From JBGPBY01 sp041481485 (lineage in GTDB: Bacteria > Acidobacteriota > Terriglobia > 20CM-2-55-15): a stretch of 9,911 bases of DNA. The notes beneath the pieces are model-generated. The model was given only the letters and a program-made list of their open reading frames with translations, was not told the DNA's origin and ran no database searches. The stretch spans positions 1 through 9,911 of the forward strand of contig JBGPBY010000259.1 in assembly GCA_041481485.1 (NCBI GenBank), given 5' to 3'. Numbering within the stretch: position 1 is the first letter of the stretch; each line of letters opens with the position of its first letter. Made by a program: the position numbers and the translations under genes. Positions 1 through 5,807 of this stretch are shown piece by piece.

Positions 1-972
1 CAACTGGCTGATGGTGGAGTAGGCGAGAACTTTCTTGATGTCAGTCTGAACCAGACCAATCGAAGCTGCGAACAACGCGGTTGCAGCGCCGACGCAAGCG
101 ACGACGAGAAGCGCACCGGGCGCATGATCGAATAAAACCGCGGAGCGTGCAATCATGTATACCCCGGCAGTAACCATGGTCGCCGCGTGAATCAGCGCAC
201 TGACAGGAGTGGGTCCTTCCATTGCATCGGGTAGCCAGACAAACAGTGGAATCTGTGCGGACTTTCCCGTTGCGCCGATGAACATCAGAAGACAAATCGT
301 GGTCAGCGTGCCGATCATTCCCAGGGGCTCGACGGGATACACACGCGCCGCTTCGAACACCTGTCCGTAATCGACGGTTTTAAAAGTCCAGAAAATCAGC
401 ATCGCCGCAAGGATGAAACCGAAATCACCGACGCGGTTGACGATGAACGCCTTCTTGCCGGCATCGGTTGCGGATTTCCGGTCAAACCAGAAACCGATCA
501 ACAGGTAAGAACAAAGGCCCACACCTTCCCAGCCGACGAACATCAACAGATAGTTGTTGGCCAGAACCAGCGTCAACATGGAAAACATGAAGAGATTCAG
601 GTACGCGAAGAAACGATAGAACCCGGAATCGTCATGCATGTAACCGGTCGAATAAACGTGGATGAGGAAGCCGACGCCGGTGACGACCATGATCATCAGG
701 CCTGACAGATGATCCAGTTGGTAGCCAAAATTGGCATGAAACGTTCCGGCCTGTATCCAGACAAAATAATTACGGACAACCGGCAATGCTCCTTCCGGCA
801 TGCGAAGCATCTGCAGGAATGCGCCAAGCGAGAACAGGAATGAAACGGCAACGGCTCCCGTCCCAACGATTCCGGACACGCCTTTGGAGAAGCGCTTGCC
901 GGCGGCGCCATTGATGATGGCGCCCGCCAGCGGGGCAAGTGGAATGATCCAGAGCCAGTTAATAAAGTCCAT
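1..972 (-). CDS. nuoL: NADH-quinone oxidoreductase subunit L (partial, N-terminal 324 residues)
   Basis: NuoL is the largest antiporter-like, proton-pumping membrane subunit of respiratory complex I. The reading frame is open from the ATG at 972 to the window edge at 1, giving 324 residues; the family is about 610-660 residues, so the C-terminal half, including the long lateral helix, lies outside. Visible signatures are LDHLSGLMIMVVTGVGFLIH near residues 86-105, GWEGVGLCSYLLIGFW at 147-162 with the conserved membrane Glu at 149 (E. coli Glu144), TGKSAQIPLFVWLPDAMEGP at 235-254 with Lys237 (E. coli Lys229), and TPVSALIHAATMVTAGVY right after. The end retains LVQTDIKKVLAYSTISQ, the broken-helix region. 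It is hydrophobic throughout with many predicted membrane spans. The ATG follows the nuoK stop with no gap, so it is the last gene seen in the nuo transcript. NuoL is distinguished from NuoM/N and Mrp homologues by the WEGVGLCSYLLIGF signature and by its place after nuoK. Confidence 0.97.
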   Translation of the reverse strand, partial: MDFINWLWIIPLAPLAGAIINGAAGKRFSKGVSGIVGTGAVAVSFLFSLGAFLQMLRMPEGALPVVRNYFVWIQAGTFHANFGYQLDHLSGLMIMVVTGVGFLIHVYSTGYMHDDSGFYRFFAYLNLFMFSMLTLVLANNYLLMFVGWEGVGLCSYLLIGFWFDRKSATDAGKKAFIVNRVGDFGFILAAMLIFWTFKTVDYGQVFEAARVYPVEPLGMIGTLTTICLLMFIGATGKSAQIPLFVWLPDAMEGPTPVSALIHAATMVTAGVYMIARSAVLFDHAPGALLVVACVGAATALFAASIGLVQTDIKKVLAYSTISQL

Positions 973-1275
973 TTACCATTTCAAAAGATTGCTGCGGTCC
1001 ACGTTGAGCGATTCGCGATTACGAAACATCGCAATAACCAGTGCCAGTCCTACAGCAGCTTCGGCCGCTGCCACCACGAGTACAAAGAAAACGAAAATCT
1101 GACCGCTGATGTTTCCATGCTGGCTCGAAAAAGCCACAAACGTCAGGTTGACCGCATTCAGCATGATCTCCACAGAGAGCAGCAGCGCGATGATGTTGCG
1201 TTTTACGAAAAATCCGAGAACTCCGATGAGAAAGAGTACTGCTGCAAGAATGAGATACCAGTTCAGTGGAATCAT
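973..1275 (-). CDS. nuoK: NADH-quinone oxidoreductase subunit K
   Basis: NuoK is the small three-helix membrane subunit of complex I (ND4L homologue), part of the proton-translocation path. It is 100 residues, the usual length. Three hydrophobic segments fall at about residues 5-25, 29-50 and 60-84. The two buried acidic residues that define the family are present at exactly the E. coli positions: Glu36 in LLLSVEIMLNAVNL and Glu72 in AAAEAAVGLAL. The start ATG at 1275 overlaps the nuoJ stop by 4 bp (ATGA), and its TAA is immediately followed by the nuoL ATG, so translation is probably coupled on both sides. Nothing is missing or altered. Confidence 0.97.
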   Translation of the reverse strand: MIPLNWYLILAAVLFLIGVLGFFVKRNIIALLLSVEIMLNAVNLTFVAFSSQHGNISGQIFVFFVLVVAAAEAAVGLALVIAMFRNRESLNVDRSNLLKW

Positions 1276-1760
1276 ACGTCCTTCTTGGCAAACACCACGG
1301 CGCCCATCAGGGCGATCAGTATCAGCAGCGATGTAAGTTCAAATGGAAGTACGTAATCGGTAAACAGGCTTTGTCCGATCGCTTCCGGCGAGCCGGTCAT
1401 TTGCGTCGAACTCGACGCGACTCCGACGTTCCACACCGTTGCGCCGATCAGGAAAAGCAGAAACAGGCCCAGCGGTATTCCCGCGAACTTGAGCCATCGC
1501 AGCCGATCGGTTCCGTCTTCATCGACCGGCAGATTCAACAGCATGATCACGAAAATGAACAGCACGACAATGGCGCCCGCATAAACGATCACATTGATCA
1601 CGGCCAGGAATTCGGCCTGCAGCAATATGAACAGTGCTGAAACTGCGGTGAGCATCACAATCAATGAGAGGGAACTGTAAAGCACGTGTTTCTGAACCAG
1701 AACGTTGATTGCCGCACCGACTGCCAGCGCCGCGAATAACAAAAAGAGAATCTGGATCAT
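1272..1760 (-). CDS. nuoJ: NADH-quinone oxidoreductase subunit J
   Basis: NuoJ (ND6 homologue) is a membrane subunit of complex I whose third helix helps link quinone chemistry to proton pumping. It has 162 residues, typical for the family. Five hydrophobic segments are visible. The diagnostic stretch is LQAEFLAVINVIVYAGAIVV at residues 47-66, where Tyr60 corresponds to the conserved helix-3 Tyr (Tyr59 in E. coli), followed by LFIFVIMLLN. A hydrophilic loop (LPVDEDGTDRLRWLK) follows helix 3, and the protein ends in ALMGAVVFAKKDV as is common. The ATG at 1760 overlaps the nuoH TGA by 4 bp, and its own TGA overlaps the nuoK start by 4 bp. nuoI, which usually sits between nuoH and nuoJ, is not there. 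Confidence 0.96.
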   Translation of the reverse strand: MIQILFLLFAALAVGAAINVLVQKHVLYSSLSLIVMLTAVSALFILLQAEFLAVINVIVYAGAIVVLFIFVIMLLNLPVDEDGTDRLRWLKFAGIPLGLFLLFLIGATVWNVGVASSSTQMTGSPEAIGQSLFTDYVLPFELTSLLILIALMGAVVFAKKDV

Positions 1761-2770
1761 GACAGTGCCACCACCAGGCTGGTGATCAGAATGTTGGCCA
1801 ACGCAAGCGGCAGCAGAACTTTCCAGCCGAACTGCATCAGCTGGTCATAGCGAATTCGGGGAACCGTTGCGCGGATCATGATGTACGCAAAAATAAAGGC
1901 AAACACTTTGGAGACAAACCAGACGGTGGGCAGCGCCATTTGAAGCCAACATGGGCCAAACATCGGGCCATTCCATCCGCCCAGAAAGAGAATCGTGGCG
2001 ATCGATGAAACGGTGACCATGTTGGCGTATTCCGCAAGAAAGAACATGGCGAACTTCATGCCGCTGTATTCGGTGTGCCAGCCGGCGACCAGTTCCTGCT
2101 CCGATTCCGCCAGGTCAAACGGCAGCCGATTGGTTTCGGCAACGGCGCTGATGACGTAGACAAAAAATGCAACGGGCTGAAGGAAGATGTTCCAGCGAGG
2201 GATGAACCCGAACCATGTGCCCTGCTGGCTGGTCACCAGATGGGCCAGACTCAGAGTACGCGAAATCATCAGGACACCGACCACCGAGAGCGTCAGGCTC
2301 AGTTCATAGCTGAGCATTTGTGCCGATGCGCGCATGGCGCCCATCAACGGGTATTTCGAATTGGAGGCCCACCCGCCCAAAACGATTCCGTAAACGCCAA
2401 GCGATGTGATCGCGAAGATGAAGAGAAGGCCGACATTGAGGTCGGTTATCTTCAGATCGGGACCGAAGGGAATCACGGAAAAAGAAAGCAAAGCGGGGAT
2501 CAACGATACGATCGGTGCGGCATAGTACAAAAGGACGTTGGCGTTTGTCGGAACAACCTGCTCCTTGAGCAAGAACTTCAGTCCATCCGCGAGAGGTTGA
2601 AGCAGCCCAAACGGACCCACGCGATTGGGTCCCGGACGCATCTGAACGAACGCCATCATGCGCCTCTCGAGAAGCGTCGTGTAGGCGAGCGCGGTCATGA
2701 CACCGCCGAAGATCGCCACCATCTTGGCCATGAGAACGAGAAACTCGCGGCTGGTGAAATATTCGATCAT
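1757..2770 (-). CDS. nuoH: NADH-quinone oxidoreductase subunit H
   Basis: NuoH (ND1 homologue) is the eight-helix membrane subunit that forms the quinone chamber at the junction of the two arms of complex I. Starting at the ATG at 2770 it has 337 residues, close to the family norm (325 in E. coli). Family signatures are LLERRMMAFVQMRPGPNRVG near residues 32-51, LLQPLADGLKFLLKE just after, and AETNRLPFDLAESEQELVAG in the second half with its acidic loop, followed by HTEYSGMKFAMFFLAEY. The open frame extends 37 codons further upstream (to 2881), but that extension is hydrophilic, lies inside nuoE and is not NuoH-like. The ATG at 2770 overlaps the nuoE TGA by 4 bp (ATGA), which settles the start. 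nuoF and nuoG, usually before nuoH, are absent. Confidence 0.96.
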   Translation of the reverse strand: MIEYFTSREFLVLMAKMVAIFGGVMTALAYTTLLERRMMAFVQMRPGPNRVGPFGLLQPLADGLKFLLKEQVVPTNANVLLYYAAPIVSLIPALLSFSVIPFGPDLKITDLNVGLLFIFAITSLGVYGIVLGGWASNSKYPLMGAMRASAQMLSYELSLTLSVVGVLMISRTLSLAHLVTSQQGTWFGFIPRWNIFLQPVAFFVYVISAVAETNRLPFDLAESEQELVAGWHTEYSGMKFAMFFLAEYANMVTVSSIATILFLGGWNGPMFGPCWLQMALPTVWFVSKVFAFIFAYIMIRATVPRIRYDQLMQFGWKVLLPLALANILITSLVVALS

Positions 2771-3240
2771 CCGCGTCTGCGCAGATCGTCGATGAGGGCC
2801 TCGACGGTGGGAACGTCGAGGTTCTCGTGGAATTCGCCATTGACCTGCATCGCAGGCGCGGTCGTGCAGGACCCCAGACACTCAAATTCAATTGCGGAAA
2901 ACAGTCCGTCGGCGGTGACCTGTCCAAGACCCACGCCCAGTTTGCGCTTCACGCAGGCCTCGATATCGTCTGAACCCCGAAGCATGCACGCCAGATTGGT
3001 GCATATCAGTATGTGATACTTGCCGGCAGGCTTTCTTCGCAGCAGCGTGTAAAACGACATTGTCGATTCCACTTCGGAGGCGGAAATCCCGAGAATGCCC
3101 GCGATGTATTCCATGGCTTCGATGGAGACGTAGCCTTGTTCCTGCTGCGCGAGAAGCAGCATCGGAATCAATGCCGATCGCTTCTGGGGGTAAATGGAAA
3201 CAAGCTGCTGAAAGCGTCCTTCGACTTCGGAAGAAAACAT
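2767..3240 (-). CDS. nuoE: NADH-quinone oxidoreductase subunit E (24 kDa, [2Fe-2S] N1a)
   Basis: NuoE is the thioredoxin-like [2Fe-2S] subunit of the NADH dehydrogenase module; it normally binds NuoF at the tip of the peripheral arm. From the ATG at 3240 it has 157 residues (E. coli 166). An N-terminal helical domain is followed by the cluster-binding domain. The four ligands are visible as C80-x4-C85 (LICTNLACMLRG) and C121-x3-C125 (FECLGSCTTAPA), the pattern expected for cluster N1a. The frame also has a GTG at 3252, but the ATG at 3240 is preferred: it overlaps the nuoA TGA by one base (TGATG) and has GGGAG five bases upstream. Its position directly between nuoA and nuoH is unusual because its partner NuoF is not adjacent. 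The sequence looks intact, so I treat it as functional. Confidence 0.95.
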   Translation of the reverse strand: MFSSEVEGRFQQLVSIYPQKRSALIPMLLLAQQEQGYVSIEAMEYIAGILGISASEVESTMSFYTLLRRKPAGKYHILICTNLACMLRGSDDIEACVKRKLGVGLGQVTADGLFSAIEFECLGSCTTAPAMQVNGEFHENLDVPTVEALIDDLRRRG

Positions 3241-3599
3241 CAGCGCTCCCACTCGAGAGCGCCTTTCTTCCAGACGTAGATGTAGCCGGCGAGAATGGCG
3301 GCAATGAAGGCCAGCATTTCAAAAAAACCGAACAGTTTAAGATCGTGATAGACGACAGCCCAGGGAAAGAGGAATACCGCTTCGATATCGAAGAGGAGAA
3401 AGAGCATGGCGACCAGATAAAACTTTACTGAAAAACGGTCGCGGGCCGTTCCCACGGGTTTCATACCGCATTCGTAAGGAGCCAGTTTCGCCAGCGACGG
3501 CTTCCTCATCCCGAGCACGAAGGAACCGATTACCGATACCGCCGCAAACCCGCTGACAAAGATCAAAAATATGAGAACCGGCCCCCAGCTCGATAGCAT
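3240..3599 (-). CDS. nuoA: NADH-quinone oxidoreductase subunit A
   Basis: NuoA (ND3 homologue) is a three-helix membrane subunit of complex I whose first loop contacts the quinone site. With the ATG at 3599 it has 119 residues, typical for the family. Signatures are PYECGMKPVGTARDRFSVKF at residues 41-60, with Cys44 in the place of the ND3 loop cysteine, and YLVAMLFLLFDIEAVFLFPW at 61-80 with conserved Asp71 and Glu73. Three hydrophobic segments are clear. The frame can be extended to a TTG at 3629 (129 residues). I prefer the ATG because it is preceded by a GGGG four bases upstream and gives a normal N-terminus, whereas no ribosome-binding site precedes the TTG. It is the promoter-proximal gene of the nuo transcript. 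The next gene is nuoE rather than nuoB. Confidence 0.94.
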   Translation of the reverse strand: MLSSWGPVLIFLIFVSGFAAVSVIGSFVLGMRKPSLAKLAPYECGMKPVGTARDRFSVKFYLVAMLFLLFDIEAVFLFPWAVVYHDLKLFGFFEMLAFIAAILAGYIYVWKKGALEWER

Positions 3600-3654
3600 C
3601 CAACCCCGTGTAAGCAACTGTTGCGTCAATAATTTCGACGACGAACCAAATCAA

Positions 3655-3666
3655 TGACTATAGTCA
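3655..3666. promoter_or_regulatory. 12-bp perfect palindrome over the nuo -10 box (possible operator)
   Basis: TGACTATAGTCA is a perfect inverted repeat centred between 3660 and 3661. It covers the whole -10 box of the predicted nuo promoter, so a dimeric regulator bound here would block RNA polymerase. The central TATA and TGAC half-sites do not let me name a regulator family. It may also be chance, since a TATA-containing -10 box is easily palindromic. Confidence 0.3.
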
Positions 3667-3686
3667 GCGGCTCGCAAAACTGTCAA
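3657..3686 (-). promoter_or_regulatory. sigma-70-type promoter of the nuo operon
   Basis: On the minus strand a perfect -35 box TTGACA (3686-3681) is followed after 18 bases by a -10 box TATAGT (3662-3657), one mismatch from consensus. Transcription would start near 3650 and leave a leader of about 50 bases before the nuoA ATG at 3599. The -10 box lies inside a perfect 12-bp palindrome, TGACTATAGTCA (3655-3666). This is the best promoter match I found in the window, and its placement fits nuoA. The boxes are seen directly; activity is inferred. Confidence 0.75.
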
Positions 3687-3740
3687 CGGCAAAAACTGTC
3701 CCGTAACCCAGGTTGGCGACAAAACTCGAAGGTGAAGGAA

Positions 3741-3844
3741 TTCGGTTCCCAATGTAGGGGCGGTCTATGACCGCCCACAATGGTGAGGACTGCAACCCTC
3801 CGAATTGTGGGCGGTCATAGACCGCCCCTACATTCGGAACCGAA
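3741..3844. repeat. long inverted repeat with 41-bp arms (dispersed palindromic element, copy 1)
   Basis: The left arm 3741-3781 and right arm 3804-3844 are reverse complements over 41 bases with a single mismatch, separated by a 22-base loop (3782-3803). Inside each arm is a smaller palindrome, GGGCGGTC-TAT-GACCGCCC, so the element is palindromic at two scales. The same core occurs in a second element at 7843-7937. It sits in the divergent spacer between nuoA and the thiSG gene, a place where a shared terminator is not needed. It lies 54 bp beyond the nuo -35 box and ends 78 bp before thiSG. It has no open reading frame that looks real; translations such as GAVYDRP and AVIDRPYIG are by-products of the repeat. 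It resembles REP/MITE-like intergenic elements in design, but the family is not identified. Confidence 0.93.
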
Positions 3845-3922
3845 CACGCCCGTGCTCCAGGGGTGCGGAGACGTTTCGGATAACAATTTCCACCAAACGC
3901 CTGTGCTAACATTTTCGTCGTT

Positions 3923-4903
3923 ATGACAATCGAGATTCGTCTGAACGGAGAGTCCCGCGAAATTCCTTCACCTTCCAATGTGTTTCAACTGCTGGATTTC
4001 TTCGAACTCCCCAAAGAGCGCGTGGCGGTGGAACGGAATCGACTGCTCGTTCCCCGGTCGAAATGGGATTCGGTTTCGATAGAAGGCGGAGACGAGATCG
4101 AAGTCGTCCACTTCGTCGGAGGGGGAGAATCCGAAAGCCTGGTGATTGCCGGCCGCACATTTTCCTCCCGGTTGCTCGTGGGAACTGGAAAATATCCAAG
4201 CCACGCCGTCATGCGGGAAGCACACGAACGATCGGGAGCTGAAATGGTTACGGTCGCGGTTCGGCGCATCGACCTCAAGGCCGCCAGGGGAGAATCGCTT
4301 CTCGATTACATCGATCGTTCGCGCATCATGATTCTCCCGAATACCGCGGCCTGCTACACGGTCGACGAGGCCGTTCGCACCGCGCGTCTGGGCAGGGAAG
4401 CCGGTCTTTCCAATTGGGTGAAGCTTGAAGTCATTGGCGATGAGCAGACCCTGTTTCCGGATACCGCAGCCCTGATTGAAGCCACTCGGATTCTTGTGAA
4501 AGAGGGATTCATCGTTCTGCCCTATACCAACGACGATCTTGTTGTGGCACTGCGGCTGATTGAAGCCGGCGCTTCGGCAATCATGCCTTTGGGCGCACCG
4601 ATCGGATCGGGCATGGGAATCCAGAATGTTCCGGCAATTCGGATTTTGCGGGAACGGATCACCGAAGTGCCTTTGATAGTCGATGCCGGTGTGGGTACGG
4701 CTTCGGACGCCGCACTGGCGATGGAACTTGGCGCTGACGGAGTACTGATGAACAGCGCGATTGCAGGATCCAGTAATCCTGGAGGAATGGCAGAGGCCAT
4801 GAAGTACGCCGTAAAGGCCGGACGCCTCGCTTTCACTTCCGGCCGAATTGCGCGCCGCCTTTACGCCTCCGCGTCATCGCCGCTGGACGGCCTCATTCGG
4901 TAA
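3923..4903 (+). CDS. thiSG: fused sulfur carrier protein ThiS / thiazole synthase ThiG
   Basis: This protein makes the thiazole half of thiamine: ThiG condenses 1-deoxy-D-xylulose 5-phosphate, dehydroglycine and sulfur delivered by ThiS. It has 326 residues. Residues 1-68 form a complete ThiS-like beta-grasp domain (MTIEIRLNGESREI ... DEIEVVHFVGGG) ending in Gly66-Gly67-Gly68. ThiG follows from about residue 72 (LVIAGRTFSSRLLVGTGKY), then VTVAVRRID at 109-117 and NWVKLEVIGD at 164-173. Lys167 there matches the Schiff-base lysine of ThiG. PLGAPIGSGMGI (222-233) and DAGVGTASDAALAMELGADG (254-273) are the phosphate-binding and barrel-end motifs. Thiocarboxylation normally needs a free C-terminal Gly on ThiS, yet here it is internal. 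Such fusions are known (bifunctional sulfur carrier/thiazole synthase annotations). No Shine-Dalgarno sequence precedes the ATG, and I see no THI-box riboswitch upstream. No other thi gene is in the window. Confidence 0.95.
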   Translation: MTIEIRLNGESREIPSPSNVFQLLDFFELPKERVAVERNRLLVPRSKWDSVSIEGGDEIEVVHFVGGGESESLVIAGRTFSSRLLVGTGKYPSHAVMREAHERSGAEMVTVAVRRIDLKAARGESLLDYIDRSRIMILPNTAACYTVDEAVRTARLGREAGLSNWVKLEVIGDEQTLFPDTAALIEATRILVKEGFIVLPYTNDDLVVALRLIEAGASAIMPLGAPIGSGMGIQNVPAIRILRERITEVPLIVDAGVGTASDAALAMELGADGVLMNSAIAGSSNPGGMAEAMKYAVKAGRLAFTSGRIARRLYASASSPLDGLIR

Positions 4904-4905
4904 TA

Positions 4906-5283
4906 TCACCCCGCGTTATTGCGGTTGCGCTGCTCAAAATCGTCGCGGGACGGTGGATGAAGAGTGAGGTCGAAGGCCAGCCATAACATCTTGGCGTATC
5001 GGATAAACCAAAACCCGAAGCACACGCCGACCAGGATCATCGCCGCCAAAATGATATTGTCGGACTTCACTCCGGCCACGTATTGCAAAAACGGCCACGT
5101 CAGCAGCGCCGCCGCCACGGTTGGCGGATACGCAATGGCATAGTGCGGCAGGTAATAACCACTCTCCCGCATGAAAAAGTACTTGCAGTGGGGACAATGT
5201 TCGGGTGTGTCAAGCAGGCTCTTGAAGATCTTGCCTTTCCCACAAACCGGACATCGCAATGTGAGGATGCTCCGCAGGGTCAT
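4906..5283 (-). CDS. DUF983 family zinc-ribbon membrane protein
   Basis: The protein has 125 residues from the ATG at 5283 and matches the DUF983 pattern. An N-terminal zinc ribbon has C11-x2-C14 (RCPVCGKGKIF) and C30-x2-C33 (HCPHCKYFF), followed by ESGYYLP. Two membrane segments follow at about residues 52-72 and 76-96, with a short hydrophilic tail. The function of DUF983 proteins is not established; the pattern suggests a small integral membrane protein with a cytoplasmic metal-binding head. The frame also reaches a TTG at 5286, but the ATG is the natural start. The gene converges on thiSG with only 2 bp between the stop codons, and diverges from yajQ with a 23-bp spacer. Confidence 0.85.
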   Translation of the reverse strand: MTLRSILTLRCPVCGKGKIFKSLLDTPEHCPHCKYFFMRESGYYLPHYAIAYPPTVAAALLTWPFLQYVAGVKSDNIILAAMILVGVCFGFWFIRYAKMLWLAFDLTLHPPSRDDFEQRNRNNAG

Positions 5284-5291
5284 CAAATTCC

Positions 5292-5299
5292 AATATACT
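5292..5299 (+). promoter_or_regulatory. -10 box for yajQ, possibly overlapping a divergent -10 for DUF983
   Basis: TATACT at 5294-5299 matches five of six bases of the -10 consensus and ends 7 bases before the yajQ ATG (5307). Transcription would then start at or next to the A of the ATG, and no Shine-Dalgarno sequence is present, so the yajQ mRNA may be leaderless. The -35 at the normal spacing (5271-5276, TCCGCA) is weak (three of six). On the other strand TATATT (5297-5292) lies 8 bases before the DUF983 ATG, so both genes could be driven from the same 23 bp. Boxes are seen; function is inferred. Confidence 0.4.
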
Positions 5300-5306
5300 A
5301 CACGCT

Positions 5307-5807
5307 ATGCCTGATAACAGTTTTGATGTCGTATCCGTCGTGAACATGCCAGAAGTTTCAAATGCCGTACAGCAGTCGATGAAAGAAATTCAAAATCGTT
5401 TCGATCTGAAAAACTCGAAATCCGGCATCGAGCTGAACGAAAAGGACAGCAAGCTGATCATCACCAGTTCCGATGACTTCAAGCTGAAGGCCGTGGTAGA
5501 AGTGCTCCAGCAAAAATTGGCCAAGCGACAGGTGCCTCTCAAGAACTTCACTTACGGGACGATCCAGGCTGCGGCAAGTTCCACTTCAAGACAGGAAATC
5601 ACCATACAGTCCGGGATTCCTGTGGAAAAATCGAAGGAGATCGTCAAAGCGATCAAAGAGAGCAAAGCCAAGGCTCAGGCATCGATCCAGGGGGATCTGG
5701 TGCGAGTCAGCAGCAAAAGCCGCGATGTGCTGCAGGAGGTCATGCAGTTGCTGAAGAAATCGGATTTTGGCGTGGAACTTCAGTTCACGAATTACCGGAC
5801 GTTCTAA
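5307..5807 (+). CDS. yajQ: YajQ family cyclic di-GMP/nucleotide-binding protein
   Basis: The protein has 166 residues, almost the length of E. coli YajQ (163). It begins MPDNSFDVVSVVNMPEVSNA, continues with the conserved IQNRFDLKNSKSGIELNEKD, LKAVVEVLQQKLAKRQV and QEITIQSGIPVEKSKEIVKA, and ends in the family signature LQFTNYR. The fold is two RNP-like alpha/beta domains. Homologues bind nucleotides or RNA, and a Xanthomonas homologue binds cyclic di-GMP and acts as a transcriptional co-regulator. Which ligand applies here cannot be seen. It is cytoplasmic, with no signal or membrane segment. Its TAA directly abuts the stop codon of the converging methyltransferase gene (5807/5808). It has no ribosome-binding site and may be leaderless. 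Confidence 0.95.
   Translation: MPDNSFDVVSVVNMPEVSNAVQQSMKEIQNRFDLKNSKSGIELNEKDSKLIITSSDDFKLKAVVEVLQQKLAKRQVPLKNFTYGTIQAAASSTSRQEITIQSGIPVEKSKEIVKAIKESKAKAQASIQGDLVRVSSKSRDVLQEVMQLLKKSDFGVELQFTNYRTF

Noticed and set aside
2771..2881. 37-codon N-terminal extension of nuoH
   Set aside because: Hydrophilic, lies within nuoE, and the ATG at 2770 with a 4-bp overlap gives a standard NuoH start.
2075..3016. 313-codon plus-strand frame across nuoH and nuoE
   Set aside because: It is antisense to two certain genes with strong family motifs; its translation is Arg/Gln/His-rich with no domain.
3741..3844. CRISPR or transposon interpretation of the repeats
   Set aside because: Only a single inverted pair per site, no regular spacers, no transposase and no clear target duplications.
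3877..3890. CGGATAACAATTTC, identical to part of the E. coli lac operator, raising vector contamination
   Set aside because: The surrounding sequence is not lac or vector, and it sits in a natural promoter spacer; a 14-base match is a coincidence, or at most a LacI-type half-site.
3840..3922. TPP (THI-box) riboswitch before thiSG
   Set aside because: Looked for the conserved CTGAGA-type segment and its partner; neither is present, and the space after the repeat is only 78 bp.
3664..3978. 104-codon minus-strand frame with GAVYDRPQF and AVIDRPYIG repeats
   Set aside because: It reads straight through the palindromic element and the thiSG start; the repeated peptide is just the inverted repeat translated twice.
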